A stretch of 64,000 nucleotides of DNA from Ananas comosus (taxonomy: Eukaryota; Streptophyta; Magnoliopsida; Poales; Bromeliaceae), in contig NC_033629.1 of assembly GCF_001540865.1 (NCBI RefSeq), positions 10,976,733 to 11,040,732 on the forward strand, given 5' to 3'. The position numbers and the translations under genes are program-made. Positions 23,703 to 35,841 of the stretch are shown one piece after another. Positions within the stretch are counted from its first letter, which is position 1; every line of letters starts with the position of its first letter. The notes under the pieces are model-generated. The model worked only from the letters and a program-made list of their open reading frames with translations. It made no database searches and was not told the DNA's origin.

Positions 23703-24185
23703 TCTTAAGTGTTGAGAACGCGAAGGAGGGTAGTGGTGGGAGTTTCTCTGCGCTAGCACACAAGACCTACTCATATAAAGACCTACTTATATAAATGCTA
23801 TTTAAAGTATTTTATTCATGCTTCAAAATCATTTTTGATGATATAATCGATGATCGACTTCATTAGTTTTGATCTAGCATATTTAAATTGTTTAAAAAAT
23901 AAATTTTATACTTTTTTAATATTATTTATCTAGCGATTCAAAGGATTCAAAATCAACGACTGAAAATATAAATTTTATAAAAAATAGTGATATAAAATTA
24001 AAATTTTCGATTAGAAATATTGATCTTGTGTAAATGGTATAAAAAATTTTCTATAAGATTTAAATATTTCTATAATATTAAATTTGCAAACGGTATTGAC
24101 TACCAACCTCGATCTGGTGCAGTTGCTCTCTATCGCTGCATGGACACACTCCTGCATCCCAAAGTCGCCGTTGCTATGACATGCG
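23703..24185. other. Intergenic remnant related to the 43.5-kb inverted element
   Basis: 23830-24100 (AAAATCAACGACTGAAAATA, then ATTGATCTTGTGTAAATGGTATAAA and a TTGCAAACGG end) resembles the interior of the element at 43480-43745 and is a decayed copy of it. A 17-bp tandem duplication (AGACCTACTYATATAAA) lies near 23763-23796. No gene is seen. Confidence 0.5.
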
Positions 24186-24193
24186 CTCGGCGA

Positions 24194-24773
24194 GGACTTT
24201 TTTCGAAAATGACCCTGTAAAATTTTGTATTTGCCAAACTAACCCTGTGAAATTTTTATTTGTGAAACTAACCCTTCTCTCGCCACGTGGGCGCCACGTC
24301 AGGGATTCCTCAAAAAGACGGTGAATCGTTCACCGTCTTTGATATTTGTTGTGAAGGCGGTGAATGGTTCACCGTCTTTATAAGACGGTGAACCATTCAC
24401 CGTCTTTAGTACAAATCTCTATACTGCGCAAATCTTTCCAAGTCCATAATATGGTGTCCTTGATAAGACGGTGAATCGTTCCCCGTCTTCTCGAGGGCAC
24501 AGAAAAGACGGACTTGAGAGAGCGGAAAGGGAAAAGGGCGGAAAGAAAAATTTTGCACTAAAGGCGGTGAATGGTTTACCGTCTTCTAAAGACGGTGAAC
24601 CATTCACCGCTTTTACAACAAATTACAAAGACGGTGAACGATTCACCGCCTTTTTGAGGAATCCCTGACGTGACGCCCACGTGGCGAAAGGAGGGTTAGT
24701 TTTATAAATAAAAATTTTACGGGATTAGTTTGGCAAATACGAACTTTCACATAATTATTTTTGAAAAAAGTCC
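24194..24773. mobile_element. 580-bp foldback/TIR element with seven internal near-palindromes
   Basis: Target duplications CTCGGCGA (24186-24193) and CTCGGTGA (24774-24781) flank inverted ends: GGACTTTTTTCGAAAATGA, and GGACTTTTTTCAAAAATAA as reverse complement of the right end. The arms continue inward as an inverted repeat (TATTTGCCAAACTAA; CCACGTGGGCG; AGGGATTCCTCAAAAA). Inside are seven imperfect palindromes built on GACGGTGAACCATTCACCGTC: 24314-24340, 24354-24380, 24382-24406, 24465-24489, 24560-24585, 24588-24614 and 24627-24655. The 8-bp duplication fits hAT-type transposition. No coding capacity. Confidence 0.75.
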
Positions 24774-24781
24774 CTCGGTGA

Positions 24782-25305
24782 CGCCCTAGCAAAGTACGAC
24801 GGCATTAACATCATGCGTGCACTGTTGGACAAAATATCTCTCGGCATCATTATCTCCTCCAAGGCCATCGTCAACCATCTTGTATTTTTTCTCGAACGTG
24901 GCAACAGTGATGGAGATGAAAAAGAACGAAAGAAAAAACAGAAGAAGAACGATTAAGAAAAAGCAATGAAGAAAATATGGTCTCTATTTGCAAAACACAA
25001 AATAGTGAACTTTTTATACAAATAGAGCAAAATTCTAGTAACAAAACTTGAATCGTAACGTTGACGTCCTTCAGAAAATCTCGAAAGAGTCTATTCAGAT
25101 GGTTTATGACGTTGATCTCTTCTTTGATCTAAAATTGTTTCGACGCTAGTGAATCTTTATTAGTAAATTTAAAATTTTGAGGACGAAATGAGCGTCGAAT
25201 AGATGTTCAGGGACTAGTAGAGCAATTTTAACCCATTTTAACACCTTCGTGCACAAGAAAAAAAAAATATTTTTAAAAAATTACAAAAGAATCGCGAATC
25301 CAAAA
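24782..25305 (+). promoter_or_regulatory. Upstream region of ABCB28
   Basis: This 524-bp interval between the foldback element and the ABCB28 start codon must hold at least the proximal promoter and 5' leader. A TTTTTATACAAATAG run near 25011-25025 is the best TATA-like match. An in-frame upstream ATG at 25249 would add 19 Lys-rich residues (MHKKKKIFLKN...); I consider it untranslated leader because the plastid-type presequence starts cleanly at 25306. Confidence 0.35.
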
Positions 25306-28300
25306 ATGGCTTCTCTGTCACTCGTGACTCTCCCCTCCCTCTTCGCTCCGAACCCCTTTCGATTCCAATCCCAAAACCCTAGATTCTCCCCCCTCTCCTT
25401 CTCCCACCGAGGTCTCTCTCCTCGCCTCTCCAATGGGGCGCGGCGCCGGCCGCGCGCCGCGTACGTGTCGGCTCCAGCCTCTGACCCCGACTCCGGCGGC
25501 GCCGCCGCCGGCGACGGCGCCCCCGCCGCGGCGTGGCTCTCCGCGGCCAACGCCGCCGCCATTAGCTGGGCCGTGGTTTGGCCCCTTATTTTGAGCCACA
25601 AGATGCGGATTGCGGCGTCGTTGGTGTCGCTTGTGGCGTGTACTACGTGTACTCTTGCCATGCCCCTCTTCTCTGGTTCTCTATCCCTCCCTCGCTCTTT
25701 TCATTATTTGTTCTAAGTAATTTGTAATGCAAATGCTTTACGTATAGGCGACAGTTGATAGGTTCTCTTTTGGAGATTGAATCCAAAAGTGGATAGAGGA
25801 CGTGATTAATGTTCGAATTGTTGTATAGGGCCTGTTTGGTTCTGATTCTGCTTTTTCTTTCGGTCGTGGTTACTTGTAACTAAAAAGTCTGAAGCTTTTG
25901 CTGTTGGAGGAAGCAGAAATGTTAGTCTGAGGGCTAAAAGCAGAAGCTCTAGTTTAGCAGGGGGAAGCTGTTAGTTTTAGCAGGGAGAAGCTGTTAGGAG
26001 GGATGTAATCTCGTAGCTGCATGATTCAGCTAGTATTTTATGATATAGCACTCTACCTGACGGTACTATTGATAGTGGAAAATGCATTTGTAATCATAAT
26101 AAGCAGGGGATATGGGGGGCCTTTGCCGAATATTTCCTTCTAACTCTGTTCTGATCATCGGGATAATAATTAGAAATCCAAGTTAAATGAAATAGTTCTC
26201 ATAACTGTCGAGTATCCAAATCGTCATGCTGTTCCTTTTCAATTAGAGAAAATGGCCAGGGATGGAATCACATTATATGAAAAATGTTTAGGAATTAAAG
26301 TTTTAAAGTGGAAAGTACACGATGGTACTGGAACTAGCCATATATTTTACCCTCTGATTGCCCCTCCCTATTATAAATTTAAGCAAGATCTTTGAAAAAT
26401 TCTAGCAGTTGCTAGATATTCAGTCTTAGGGTAATTCTTGTTTTTCCTCCTGCGTTCTTCTTTGCATGCGTCTAACTTGTTATTAATGGTTAGGTTCATG
26501 TCACAACGTGAATGTCATCAATTTTAGATGTTGCAAACTGTGGCAGGGAATTTTTTTGAAATACTCATTGGAAGAGGTTCTGAGTCTTTATGGAAGCTTC
26601 TTTCTAAAGTTGCTGCTCTTTACATTTTGGAGCCAATTTTCACTATCATTTTTGTGATCAACATGACTACCATCTGGGAGAAGGTGATGACAACCCTACG
26701 TGGGCAGATATTTAGAAGAATATTGGTTCAAAAGGTATATTTCTTTAATTGTCCTCACCTTGTATTAAACTGAATTTTCTGTTGCAATACTTGTTAGATG
26801 CACACAACTACTATTTCGACTTTGTTCTTACTCTTAATCTCTTAGAGACATGAATTTGAAAGCTCATGAGTTTTTAGACACGGTAGTACTTTTAGATGCT
26901 TCACAAGCTGTAAATACATAAGAGATGATCACTGTAATTTGAAGGGCCTGAAAAGTCTATCGTTGCATGCAAGGATTGTTCTAAGCATGTGTCAGGTTTC
27001 GCCGCTTTCCTTGGTTTTCGTTTTTTACTTTTCAGCAGACTTTTATTAGAGTGCTAGATGTTACCTAATTGTTATGAAACGGTTACCTTTTGATGGGGCT
27101 CTAAGATCAGTTTGACTGATTGGCACTCCCATGACCACATCATTTTCACTCTATATACTCTCAAATCACCAAATAAAGTTTACTTTAGTTCCTTTTAAAA
27201 GTCATCTAGTTTAACTTAATTGGGAAGGAAGAATCATATAAGAAGTTGAAGAGTGAGAAAGAAGAAACACTTGACCTTCTGCCTCTCTTTTATTTGTCTA
27301 AGGAGAGAGAAAACTCACTACTTTTTTATTACCTTACAGCATAGGGTCCCATTTCCACATTTGGTGGGCAAACACAATTCCTTATCAATCCTTTTTTTTT
27401 TTTTTTTTTTTTTTCTGTTGATGAGTTAATATTTTTGTTCTTCTTACAATAAGATATAACAAGGATGACTCCCATTGATTCTTGACTCTTTTGACACTGA
27501 AATTACCAAATGAATATAAGTTGCATTCTCAAAACCAGATATCTAGTCCCTGTGTTATCCGAAGCGCTTTAGTTTCTGATGTTAATCACTAATTATCTAA
27601 ATTGCCTTTTTACCCAACTGCTGCATGACTTTTCTTATATTTAGACATGACTTCTAAATTACACTTTCTATACATTTGTTTTAATTGTAGGTGACTGATC
27701 AATCCAAATTGGGCTTACTTGTACTACATAGTGTTGTCCATGCATGTTAACGTTAGTATCATTCTTTAGAATGTTAACTTTCTCCCTTTCAGGATAATGC
27801 TAACTTGAACCTGACCTAGTGGTTCAGGTTTTTTTTTTTTTTTTTTTTCGGATCATCGCACACTCTCAAGATATATAAATGTTACCTCAGCTGGCTATCT
27901 TCCACGAATTTATCTGTGTATAAATGCTTGCTTGTATGATATTGTGATTCTTCTTAGATGTACATAAATTCGGAGTCCATGGTTGTACAAACATATTTTA
28001 TTATGTTGGGTTTCCAAATACTTTGTCAAATTTCAGTGACTAAAGCTATGTAACAACTCAAAAGAAAAGGGATTATAATGAAAGCATCTAATTTTTGTGG
28101 TGCTATATTCCATGATGATTGACATGATTGAAAAGTTATTTTTGGTCAAGATAACTTCTTTTTAGAAACAAGATTTCTTTGTGAAGTACTTGCATATTGG
28201 CTCTTCGACAGGATTAAAGCTAATAATAGGTTATACCTTTTCAAATTTTTCTTATTTCATATCATTTTTTGTGTTTGCTCAATCATTTGTATTTTTTGTA

Positions 28301-31300
28301 TCAGTTACTTTGAAGTCCCTTATTGAGTTATTAACAAATGATGGCTTTTTTCCTCCTGCAGGTGGAATTTTTTGACCGCCACAAGGTATAGTTTATCTTT
28401 ATTATCTTACCTGAAAGTCTGGTTAAATATAAGAGTTAATTGCAACTTAGTCCCTTAACTTTGACTCCAATGTTAATTTTATCCTTAATTAATTCTTAAA
28501 GTCCCTGAAGTTTGATTTGATTCTAATTCCAGCCTTCCTCAGATTTTCATATTTAGCAAAGCAAAGTCTAACTATGGCACGTTTTAGATTATTGGATGAC
28601 AACTGGACTCAATTTTTATGCAGAACAAACTTCTGCTACTATTTTATTACAATTGAAGACGAAATTAAAATGAAGGTCAGACTTTACAGACAAAATTTGT
28701 AATTAATCCTAACTGTGGAGAAGTAAACCAATATATAGAATTTGTCTTGTATTCCACCTTATTTTTGCTGATGCAAACAATGAGGGTATGACATTTCTAT
28801 TTTGACTGCCGTAGTGTTTAATTTTGTATGCTAAACCTCAACTATGGCTGTTGGTAGCTTATAAAGAGTGTTTTCTTACATTAAAAATTTCTATTGCTGA
28901 ACAGGTTGGTGAATTGACTGGTCTTTTGACATCTGATTTGGGTGCTCTAAAAGATGTTGTTAATGAAAATATATCAAGGGATCGTGGACTGAGAGCACTC
29001 TCTGAGGCAAGCTACTTTACATTACTGAAAATGTAAGCTTGATAAATAAAACACTGTTTTCTCAAGAATGAGATATATGCATCAACTTTTTGGATTAGCT
29101 TTTTACGTCTTAAACGTGTTATAATTCCACGTTAAGTTAGTGCCTCTTTCTCGTGGCTTCTGGGACAACTTTCTACTTTGAGAAGTAGCAGACAAGCACT
29201 TAACAGTTAAAACAAGTCATTAAAAGCAAAAATGAAACACGTCACGTAATGAGAGTCAGTTTGCCTAATTAAAATGTCAGCTATTTATGCTGAAGGACAA
29301 TATCAGGGCTGTCTGCATCTTGTGCACCTGCGCCAAGGCAGACCGGCATGTTTGGAAATTTGGTTGGTCCTGTTGAACCAAATTTTCACAACAAAGGTAC
29401 TTTTGGTTCAATCAGGCCTTTTTGGAAATTTGGTTGGTCATAAAAAAGTGCGTTCTTCAAAATTTGAGAAACTCACAAGCCGAAATAGAGCCCATGTGCT
29501 TATAAATTTTAATTGCATGCTAGATGGAAGGCCAATGGCTGTTAATCATGCACTTTTTACCTGGAATGTATTTAGGGGAAGAAACATATGGGGCTTCATG
29601 CATGTATGGTTTTGTTTCAGCTGGTTGTCTCAAAAAGAATTCAAGAAAATAAGGAAAATAAACAAACCCAACATCAAGCCTATTTGTCATGAAGTTGCCA
29701 TCACAACCTAGACCTAACCCAAGTTATCTATCTATCATCAAATTAAGCTTTTGTTGTTTTTTGTAACTATTTTCCTCTCACTGCAGGTTATTGGTACTAT
29801 TTGCATACTTTTTACACTGTCCTCTCAGCTTGCTCCTGTCCTGGGACTTCTAATGGTATCTATATCACTACTAGTAGGTAATTATTTGAAACATAATATG
29901 CAAAGAATTTACAATTTAATCACTGAAATCTCTTTTGAATGAACAACACTGCAATTTCACTGATTAACTAGATTCTGATAAACCTATGTACACCTTTCAC
30001 TTTAAAGCATTCCAAGTTCAAAGATATTTCCCATTACTCATAAGTACTATAATTTTCTTTAATTTTTTAATATAAATCCTAGAAGCTACGGTGGATTTTT
30101 TACTTCGATCTTAGTTCAGATGAAAATAGAACATCTTTGAATATCTTCTTCCGCATCTGAACCACATCCTCGACCTTAGAAAGTGTAAAATTACTAACCT
30201 TTCAGTTTTGTGCCAATTAATGTCAAATACTCAGCTGTATTCAAGCGCTCAACCATTCCTATTTTTAAATCGCATGGAATGGTCCAGGCAAGAATAGCGG
30301 ATTGTGCAACTGAAACGTTTTCTGCTATTCGGACTGTAAGCATTTCCAATTATTTTGTTCATACACTTTTCAGTTGCGTTTCATTGTACATCAATCATAT
30401 AATATACGTTTTTTGCTTAAGTATCTGATTTTGTTTTTCTTTGTTTAATATGCGGTGACTCTCGATCTCTTGAAGTTTATTTGAAAATTTTGCTTTTTTC
30501 CTTCAGGTTAGGTCATTTGGTGGTGAAAGGCGCCAAATTTCAATGTTCAATAATTTGGTAAGTTTTTTATATGCTCTGCTCATAATCATAAATTGGGAAA
30601 CTTGGATAGAATATCAAGGCAGTCTTATCTCCAAAGTAATCATATTAGACTACATGGTTCTTTCTTCTCTATTGAACTCTATCATTTGCTCTAGTTAATT
30701 TGATTCGTCTAGCTTTTCTATGTTTACTTGAAAGCAAAAAATAATAGTTTTTTAATATCATGTTTCCTTTATTCAGATGTAGTTCAATTGTGCATTTCTT
30801 CATGTGAATTTGTGATTCCATCAGTGTTTAAAAAAGTGCTCGCTTGAGCTCTAGGCTCACTGGCCAGAGCCTAGGCAGCCCATAGGCGGGCGAGGTCACC
30901 AAGGTGCACGCCTAGGCCGCCTAGGCGCGTCCCTAGGCCACCTCTAGGATCAAGGCATGCTCAAGGCGCGCCTTCTTCATCTAACAGGTTTAGATCTAGT
31001 TCTATATACTCTAAGGCTTCGTTAGGTTCGGGGTTAAGTAAGAGCTAGTTATTTCAGAGATAAGGTTAAGTTCAGGGTTAAGCCTGGAATAGACAAATTT
31101 TGCGTTTGGATGATAATTGAGTTGTTCCCGAGATTAAAAAAAATAGCATTTGGATAGATAAGATGGAATAAGAGGAATAGTGAGCAGTTATAAATAGAAA
31201 ATAATGATATTGCTCCAATTATTATATTTGAATTTAAATTTTTTTATTTTATATTTAAAATTTAAATAGATTACTTTTACAATTATGGGTGCGGTTAGCT

Positions 31301-32795
31301 AACCCCACCCCCCAAAAATGTGTTTGGGGTTAAAAGGGGGGTTACCCCCTTATCCCCCCCTTTGACCCTGAACCAAACAGGGGCTAATGGGTTTGGATCC
31401 ATATATTAGTCTAATGGGTTGAAACATCTAAAATAAATTCAAAATCCTAAACTAACATAATCTAAACACTAAACAATTATCAAAAACTCTCCGCTTCTCT
31501 CCGCTCATCCCTCTTTCCCATTCTTCTATTGCCTCCCACTCTCCCTTTCTCCCGCTCGTTCAAATGTGGACTAATTAACATTTTTAGTGTGACGTATTTT
31601 CGCTTGGAATCTTGAACACTAAGCTTTCATATGATTATATATCGGACCTTTCATTTCATAGATGTGGACCTAGTTACCTTTATGCTAGTCTTTATTTGCA
31701 GAAGAAAAGGTAATTTGTTCTTTAATTTTATCTGTATTATTTTATTTTTTAAAATTATCATATATATTGCTTGGCTTCTTTTCTTTTCTTCATTTTTTTC
31801 TTCTGAAACATGATTATTTGGGTAGTTATAGAATATTTATTGTGATAATATGATTTTAAAGAGTATTTAGTGCTACTTAATAATTATTAGAAAGTATAGT
31901 AAAGAATTTCTTGGCTATTTTAAAGTTCTATGAAAGTGTGCGCCTTATCTCTCTCGGGCGCGCATTTACGCCTTGCGCTTTGTGTCTAGGAGCAACAGCC
32001 CTTTGAGCCTAGGTGCGCCTTGGGCTTTTTTAAACACTAGATTGCACTTATATGTCCATTTACTTATTTACTCACACTTTAGAATAGTCTAAACTAAAGT
32101 AGAGCTAATCTCAATCACACTTGGCTTGGTAGTTGGTATTGACTGATGAGAGAACAATTTTATTTGGGGAAAAGAAATTGAAATTTTCTTCAGTGGAACA
32201 AGGTTTTGAAAAATGAGTGAAATATTGGAGCTAAGAGAATGTAGATTAAAGGCAACATAAGTAATCATGACTTCATTCAGCAATTTACCTATAAATTAGT
32301 TAACAAACAAAACTGCATCTATTTGTACATCATATTATCTAAACCGGAAAGGAAACCAATGAAGTAATGAGGTTATTTTTGAGAATTGGAGCGAACTGAT
32401 TGCTATGGCATGTACTTCATGATTTTGCAATAATTTGTTACTCTTTTGTAGAAGCTGAATTTTATCTTGCTTTTACTTTTTGATAGGTACTTGCTTACCA
32501 GAATAGTGGTATAAAACTTGGCTCGCTGAAGTCTGCAAATGAATCATTGACAAGAGTTGTTATTTACATTTCTCTGCTAACACTTTATATTCTTGGTGGA
32601 AGCAAAGTCAAGGCGGTGAGGACTTACACTTTGCCCTACTATACCTAATTTGCATGTTTTATACTAGGTAAAACCTTTAACACCAAAGATTCAAACATAC
32701 CACCTTGTTAAAACACAGACTAACAAACTATGGCCACACAGGCACACAGCCACACACACATTTAAATATCATGTTCGGTTTTTTTTGTGTCTGTA

Positions 32796-32831
<36 letters not shown>

Positions 32832-32990
32832 AACTGTCCACACAGGCACACATGCATTTAAATATCGTGTTCGGTTTCGTGAGAGCGAGGGGAGAGAGAG
32901 AGACCAAACTATGTCCACACAGGAACACATGCATTTAAACCAAACTATGTCCACACATGAACACACACATTTAAATATCGTGTTCAGTTT

Positions 32991-33046
<56 letters not shown>

Positions 33047-35809
33047 TGGGCCTTCCCAAAATTGATGTCTGACAATACGTGCTGTTGAAAGGATTTGGGC
33101 CTAAATCCTTCCCGAGAATTGATGTTAGACATCTGAATTGACAATACATGCTGTTGAAATCATCTAGAGTATTCGAAGGTACTAGAAACTTAGTTTCATG
33201 AATTTTCATGCCTTCTATCCACGCATCAAAGCGCCTCAAAATTGACAATTTTAACAGTTACTATTCGGTGTTTGCTATTTTAGTTGTTAAATTTGATTTA
33301 GTTAAGTCAAAGATTTGTTGAAAATTCTTTTGAGATGTCTAAATCAAGAATAGTGCCTTTGATGTTTTATGGTTGACTTCTTTTCTATGTTTAAAAATCT
33401 TTTTGGTTGTACACCAGTCATTATTTTCTCCCCTTGATGTCCTAGTAAAGAGAATTGGAAATACATGACTTTTAGTTCAACCAACTTCAAATATGCTAAG
33501 ATTTGTTCCAGTTACGTAGGCCTTGGATTTATAATTTCAGATGCTCTAACATTGATATTGTGAATGGATTCATGCCCGTATCCTCTTGAATGGAGTCTAG
33601 TACAACAGCACAGATCATTAATTTAATTTCTCTAATATCGATTTTGAGAAGCATGTAGGCTCAAATGTTCGGGCCTTTCTGTTTATATATAGAACATAAG
33701 CGGTTAAGTTGGTTTTGTATTAAATTTTCCAAACGGGGCATATTTTTGAGTACAGGGGTATAGGTAAGAAATTGAGTTTGAATAGCATAGAAGAAAATCA
33801 GATTTTCAAGGGATATATCTGTAGACTTAAAAATTTTGCAAGGGTAGATATGTAAATATTTGTATACTATAAAATGCCTATCTTTATAATGGATCTAGCA
33901 AATGTATTCTTTGTCGCATGCATTTTTTATTGGTTAGTAGAAGTTAATTATTTGTACAGTTGATCTTCTTTGATTCCAATTATATTATTTGGTGAAGTTT
34001 GGAACCTTCATCATTTAGATTATACATGTTATGATATGCCCATTGCAGGGTGAACTGTCTGTTGGCACCATGGCTTCTTTCATTGGTTACACCTTCACAC
34101 TAACCTTTGCCGTGAGTAATTTTATATACATTGTGCTTCAGGAACTATGCATTCATGGAGAAACTAATGGCCACACCTAGTGCACCACACTACCACAGTG
34201 GCCATGAGCTGCCGAATGGTCAGCCTGTCACCTATCTCATGTTTCAAGCCCTGCTGACCAATGCGTTGCAGACTATTCTTGATTACAAAACTTTTTGTTT
34301 TTCTTTTGGATAGTTGGATTGAAAGCATGAGATACGGTTGTATCACTGGGCAGTGCACTGGCTGACTTGGTGCATCAGGTCCAGGCTTTAATTTCTGCCA
34401 AACTTGAGGCAATCTTTCTTTGAATAAACCTTTGTTCATTACAATTCCATAAGCATATCACAGGTCCAAGGAGGTGTTAATACTCTTGGTGATCTACGTG
34501 GCATGTTTGCTGCTGCAGAGAGAATTAATTCTATCTTCTCCGAGATGGAAATCGACGAATCACTTGCTTATGGTTTGGAGAAAGAGCTCCAACAGAAAAA
34601 TCTAGACCTTGGATTGCTTTATAGGGAAAGTTATTCTGAGCAAAATCAAGCTGTAAATATCCATTACATGTCGTCATTAAAGTCAGGCAGCGATTGTTAC
34701 AGTTTAGCTCGGTCAGGTGACATTTGCCTTGAAGGTAAAAAGTTTTTCCTTTTCAAGCTAACTAGTCATTAATCCTGCGCAATGCACGAACAGATTTTGT
34801 TAATGTGTAGCTTGGATCAGATGTAGTCAACGATTAGAGATTATCAATAGTAGCAAATTAATTTTTATACAGAAGAGAGTCATACAGATAAGTATGTAGA
34901 ATTTGATTAGATTGAGTGTTATACATATAGGAATTCGTTTATGTTTTTAAGAAAGAGATAAAAAGAAATAATGGTACATACTTAATGGATTTAAAGTAAT
35001 TTTGATAAATAGAATTTTATCCAGACCTTGAAGCTTACAGAGATTATAGTCTTAAATTTATGTTGAATGGCACAAAGCCAGGCTGCCAAGTGGTCCAAAT
35101 AAACTCTGCTAGGCTTAAGGATGTTGCGTCAGTACACGAATTTGAGTGCCCATTGGGCACAAACTATGCTCCCCGTGTCGTGCTGTGGCAATAAGGTGTC
35201 GGCACAATACGAACCCCTTGGAGATGGCACAAGTTAAAATCTTCTTTTTCAAAGTAACGTGTAATTACATCACTCGAGTACAGAGATTTAGCAAAAAAAT
35301 TTCAAGAACAGTCAGAATATAGAGCGCCAAAGAAATTAAATTTTTTCATGACAAAGTGTGACAACACACGGGTAATTTGTCACCAGGACACATCAACATG
35401 GCACAACATGCACTGTGCGAAACCATGCTGGTGAGTGCTTAGCACTTAAATCCTTGATTTTGCTAATGCTAGCTTTAATCCTGTGCTCTACACTAAAAAT
35501 AATTAATCTTACATATTTGAATATAAAAAATAGAAACAATTAGATGATTAAGATTAGATTTTCTATACATATAGTAAAAAAGATGAGCTAGAGGATAAGG
35601 ATTTGTAACTAGTCTCAGAACATTACATTATACATATTTCAATAAAAAAAATAGAAAGTATTAGATTATTAAGATTAGATTTTACATACATATAAGTAAA
35701 GATGATAAAAGGATGGGTTAGAGTATAAGGATTTGTAACTAGTTTCAGAACATTACATTATACATATTTAAATATAAAAAATTAAAAATTTTTAGATGAT
35801 TAAGATTAG

Positions 35810-35841
<32 letters not shown>

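Noticed and set aside
25249..25305. Upstream in-frame ATG of ABCB28 at 25249
   Set aside because: It would add a Lys-rich stretch unlike a transit peptide and lies in AT-rich leader-like sequence; 25306 gives a typical presequence.
28905..29036. Exon 4 ending at the GT of 29033
   Set aside because: It would shift the frame and lose the conserved [12 protein letters not shown] continuation, so the GC donor at 29007 is preferred.
29274..29711. 145-codon open frame within ABCB28 intron 4
   Set aside because: It has no recognisable domain, is AT-biased and sits inside an intron.
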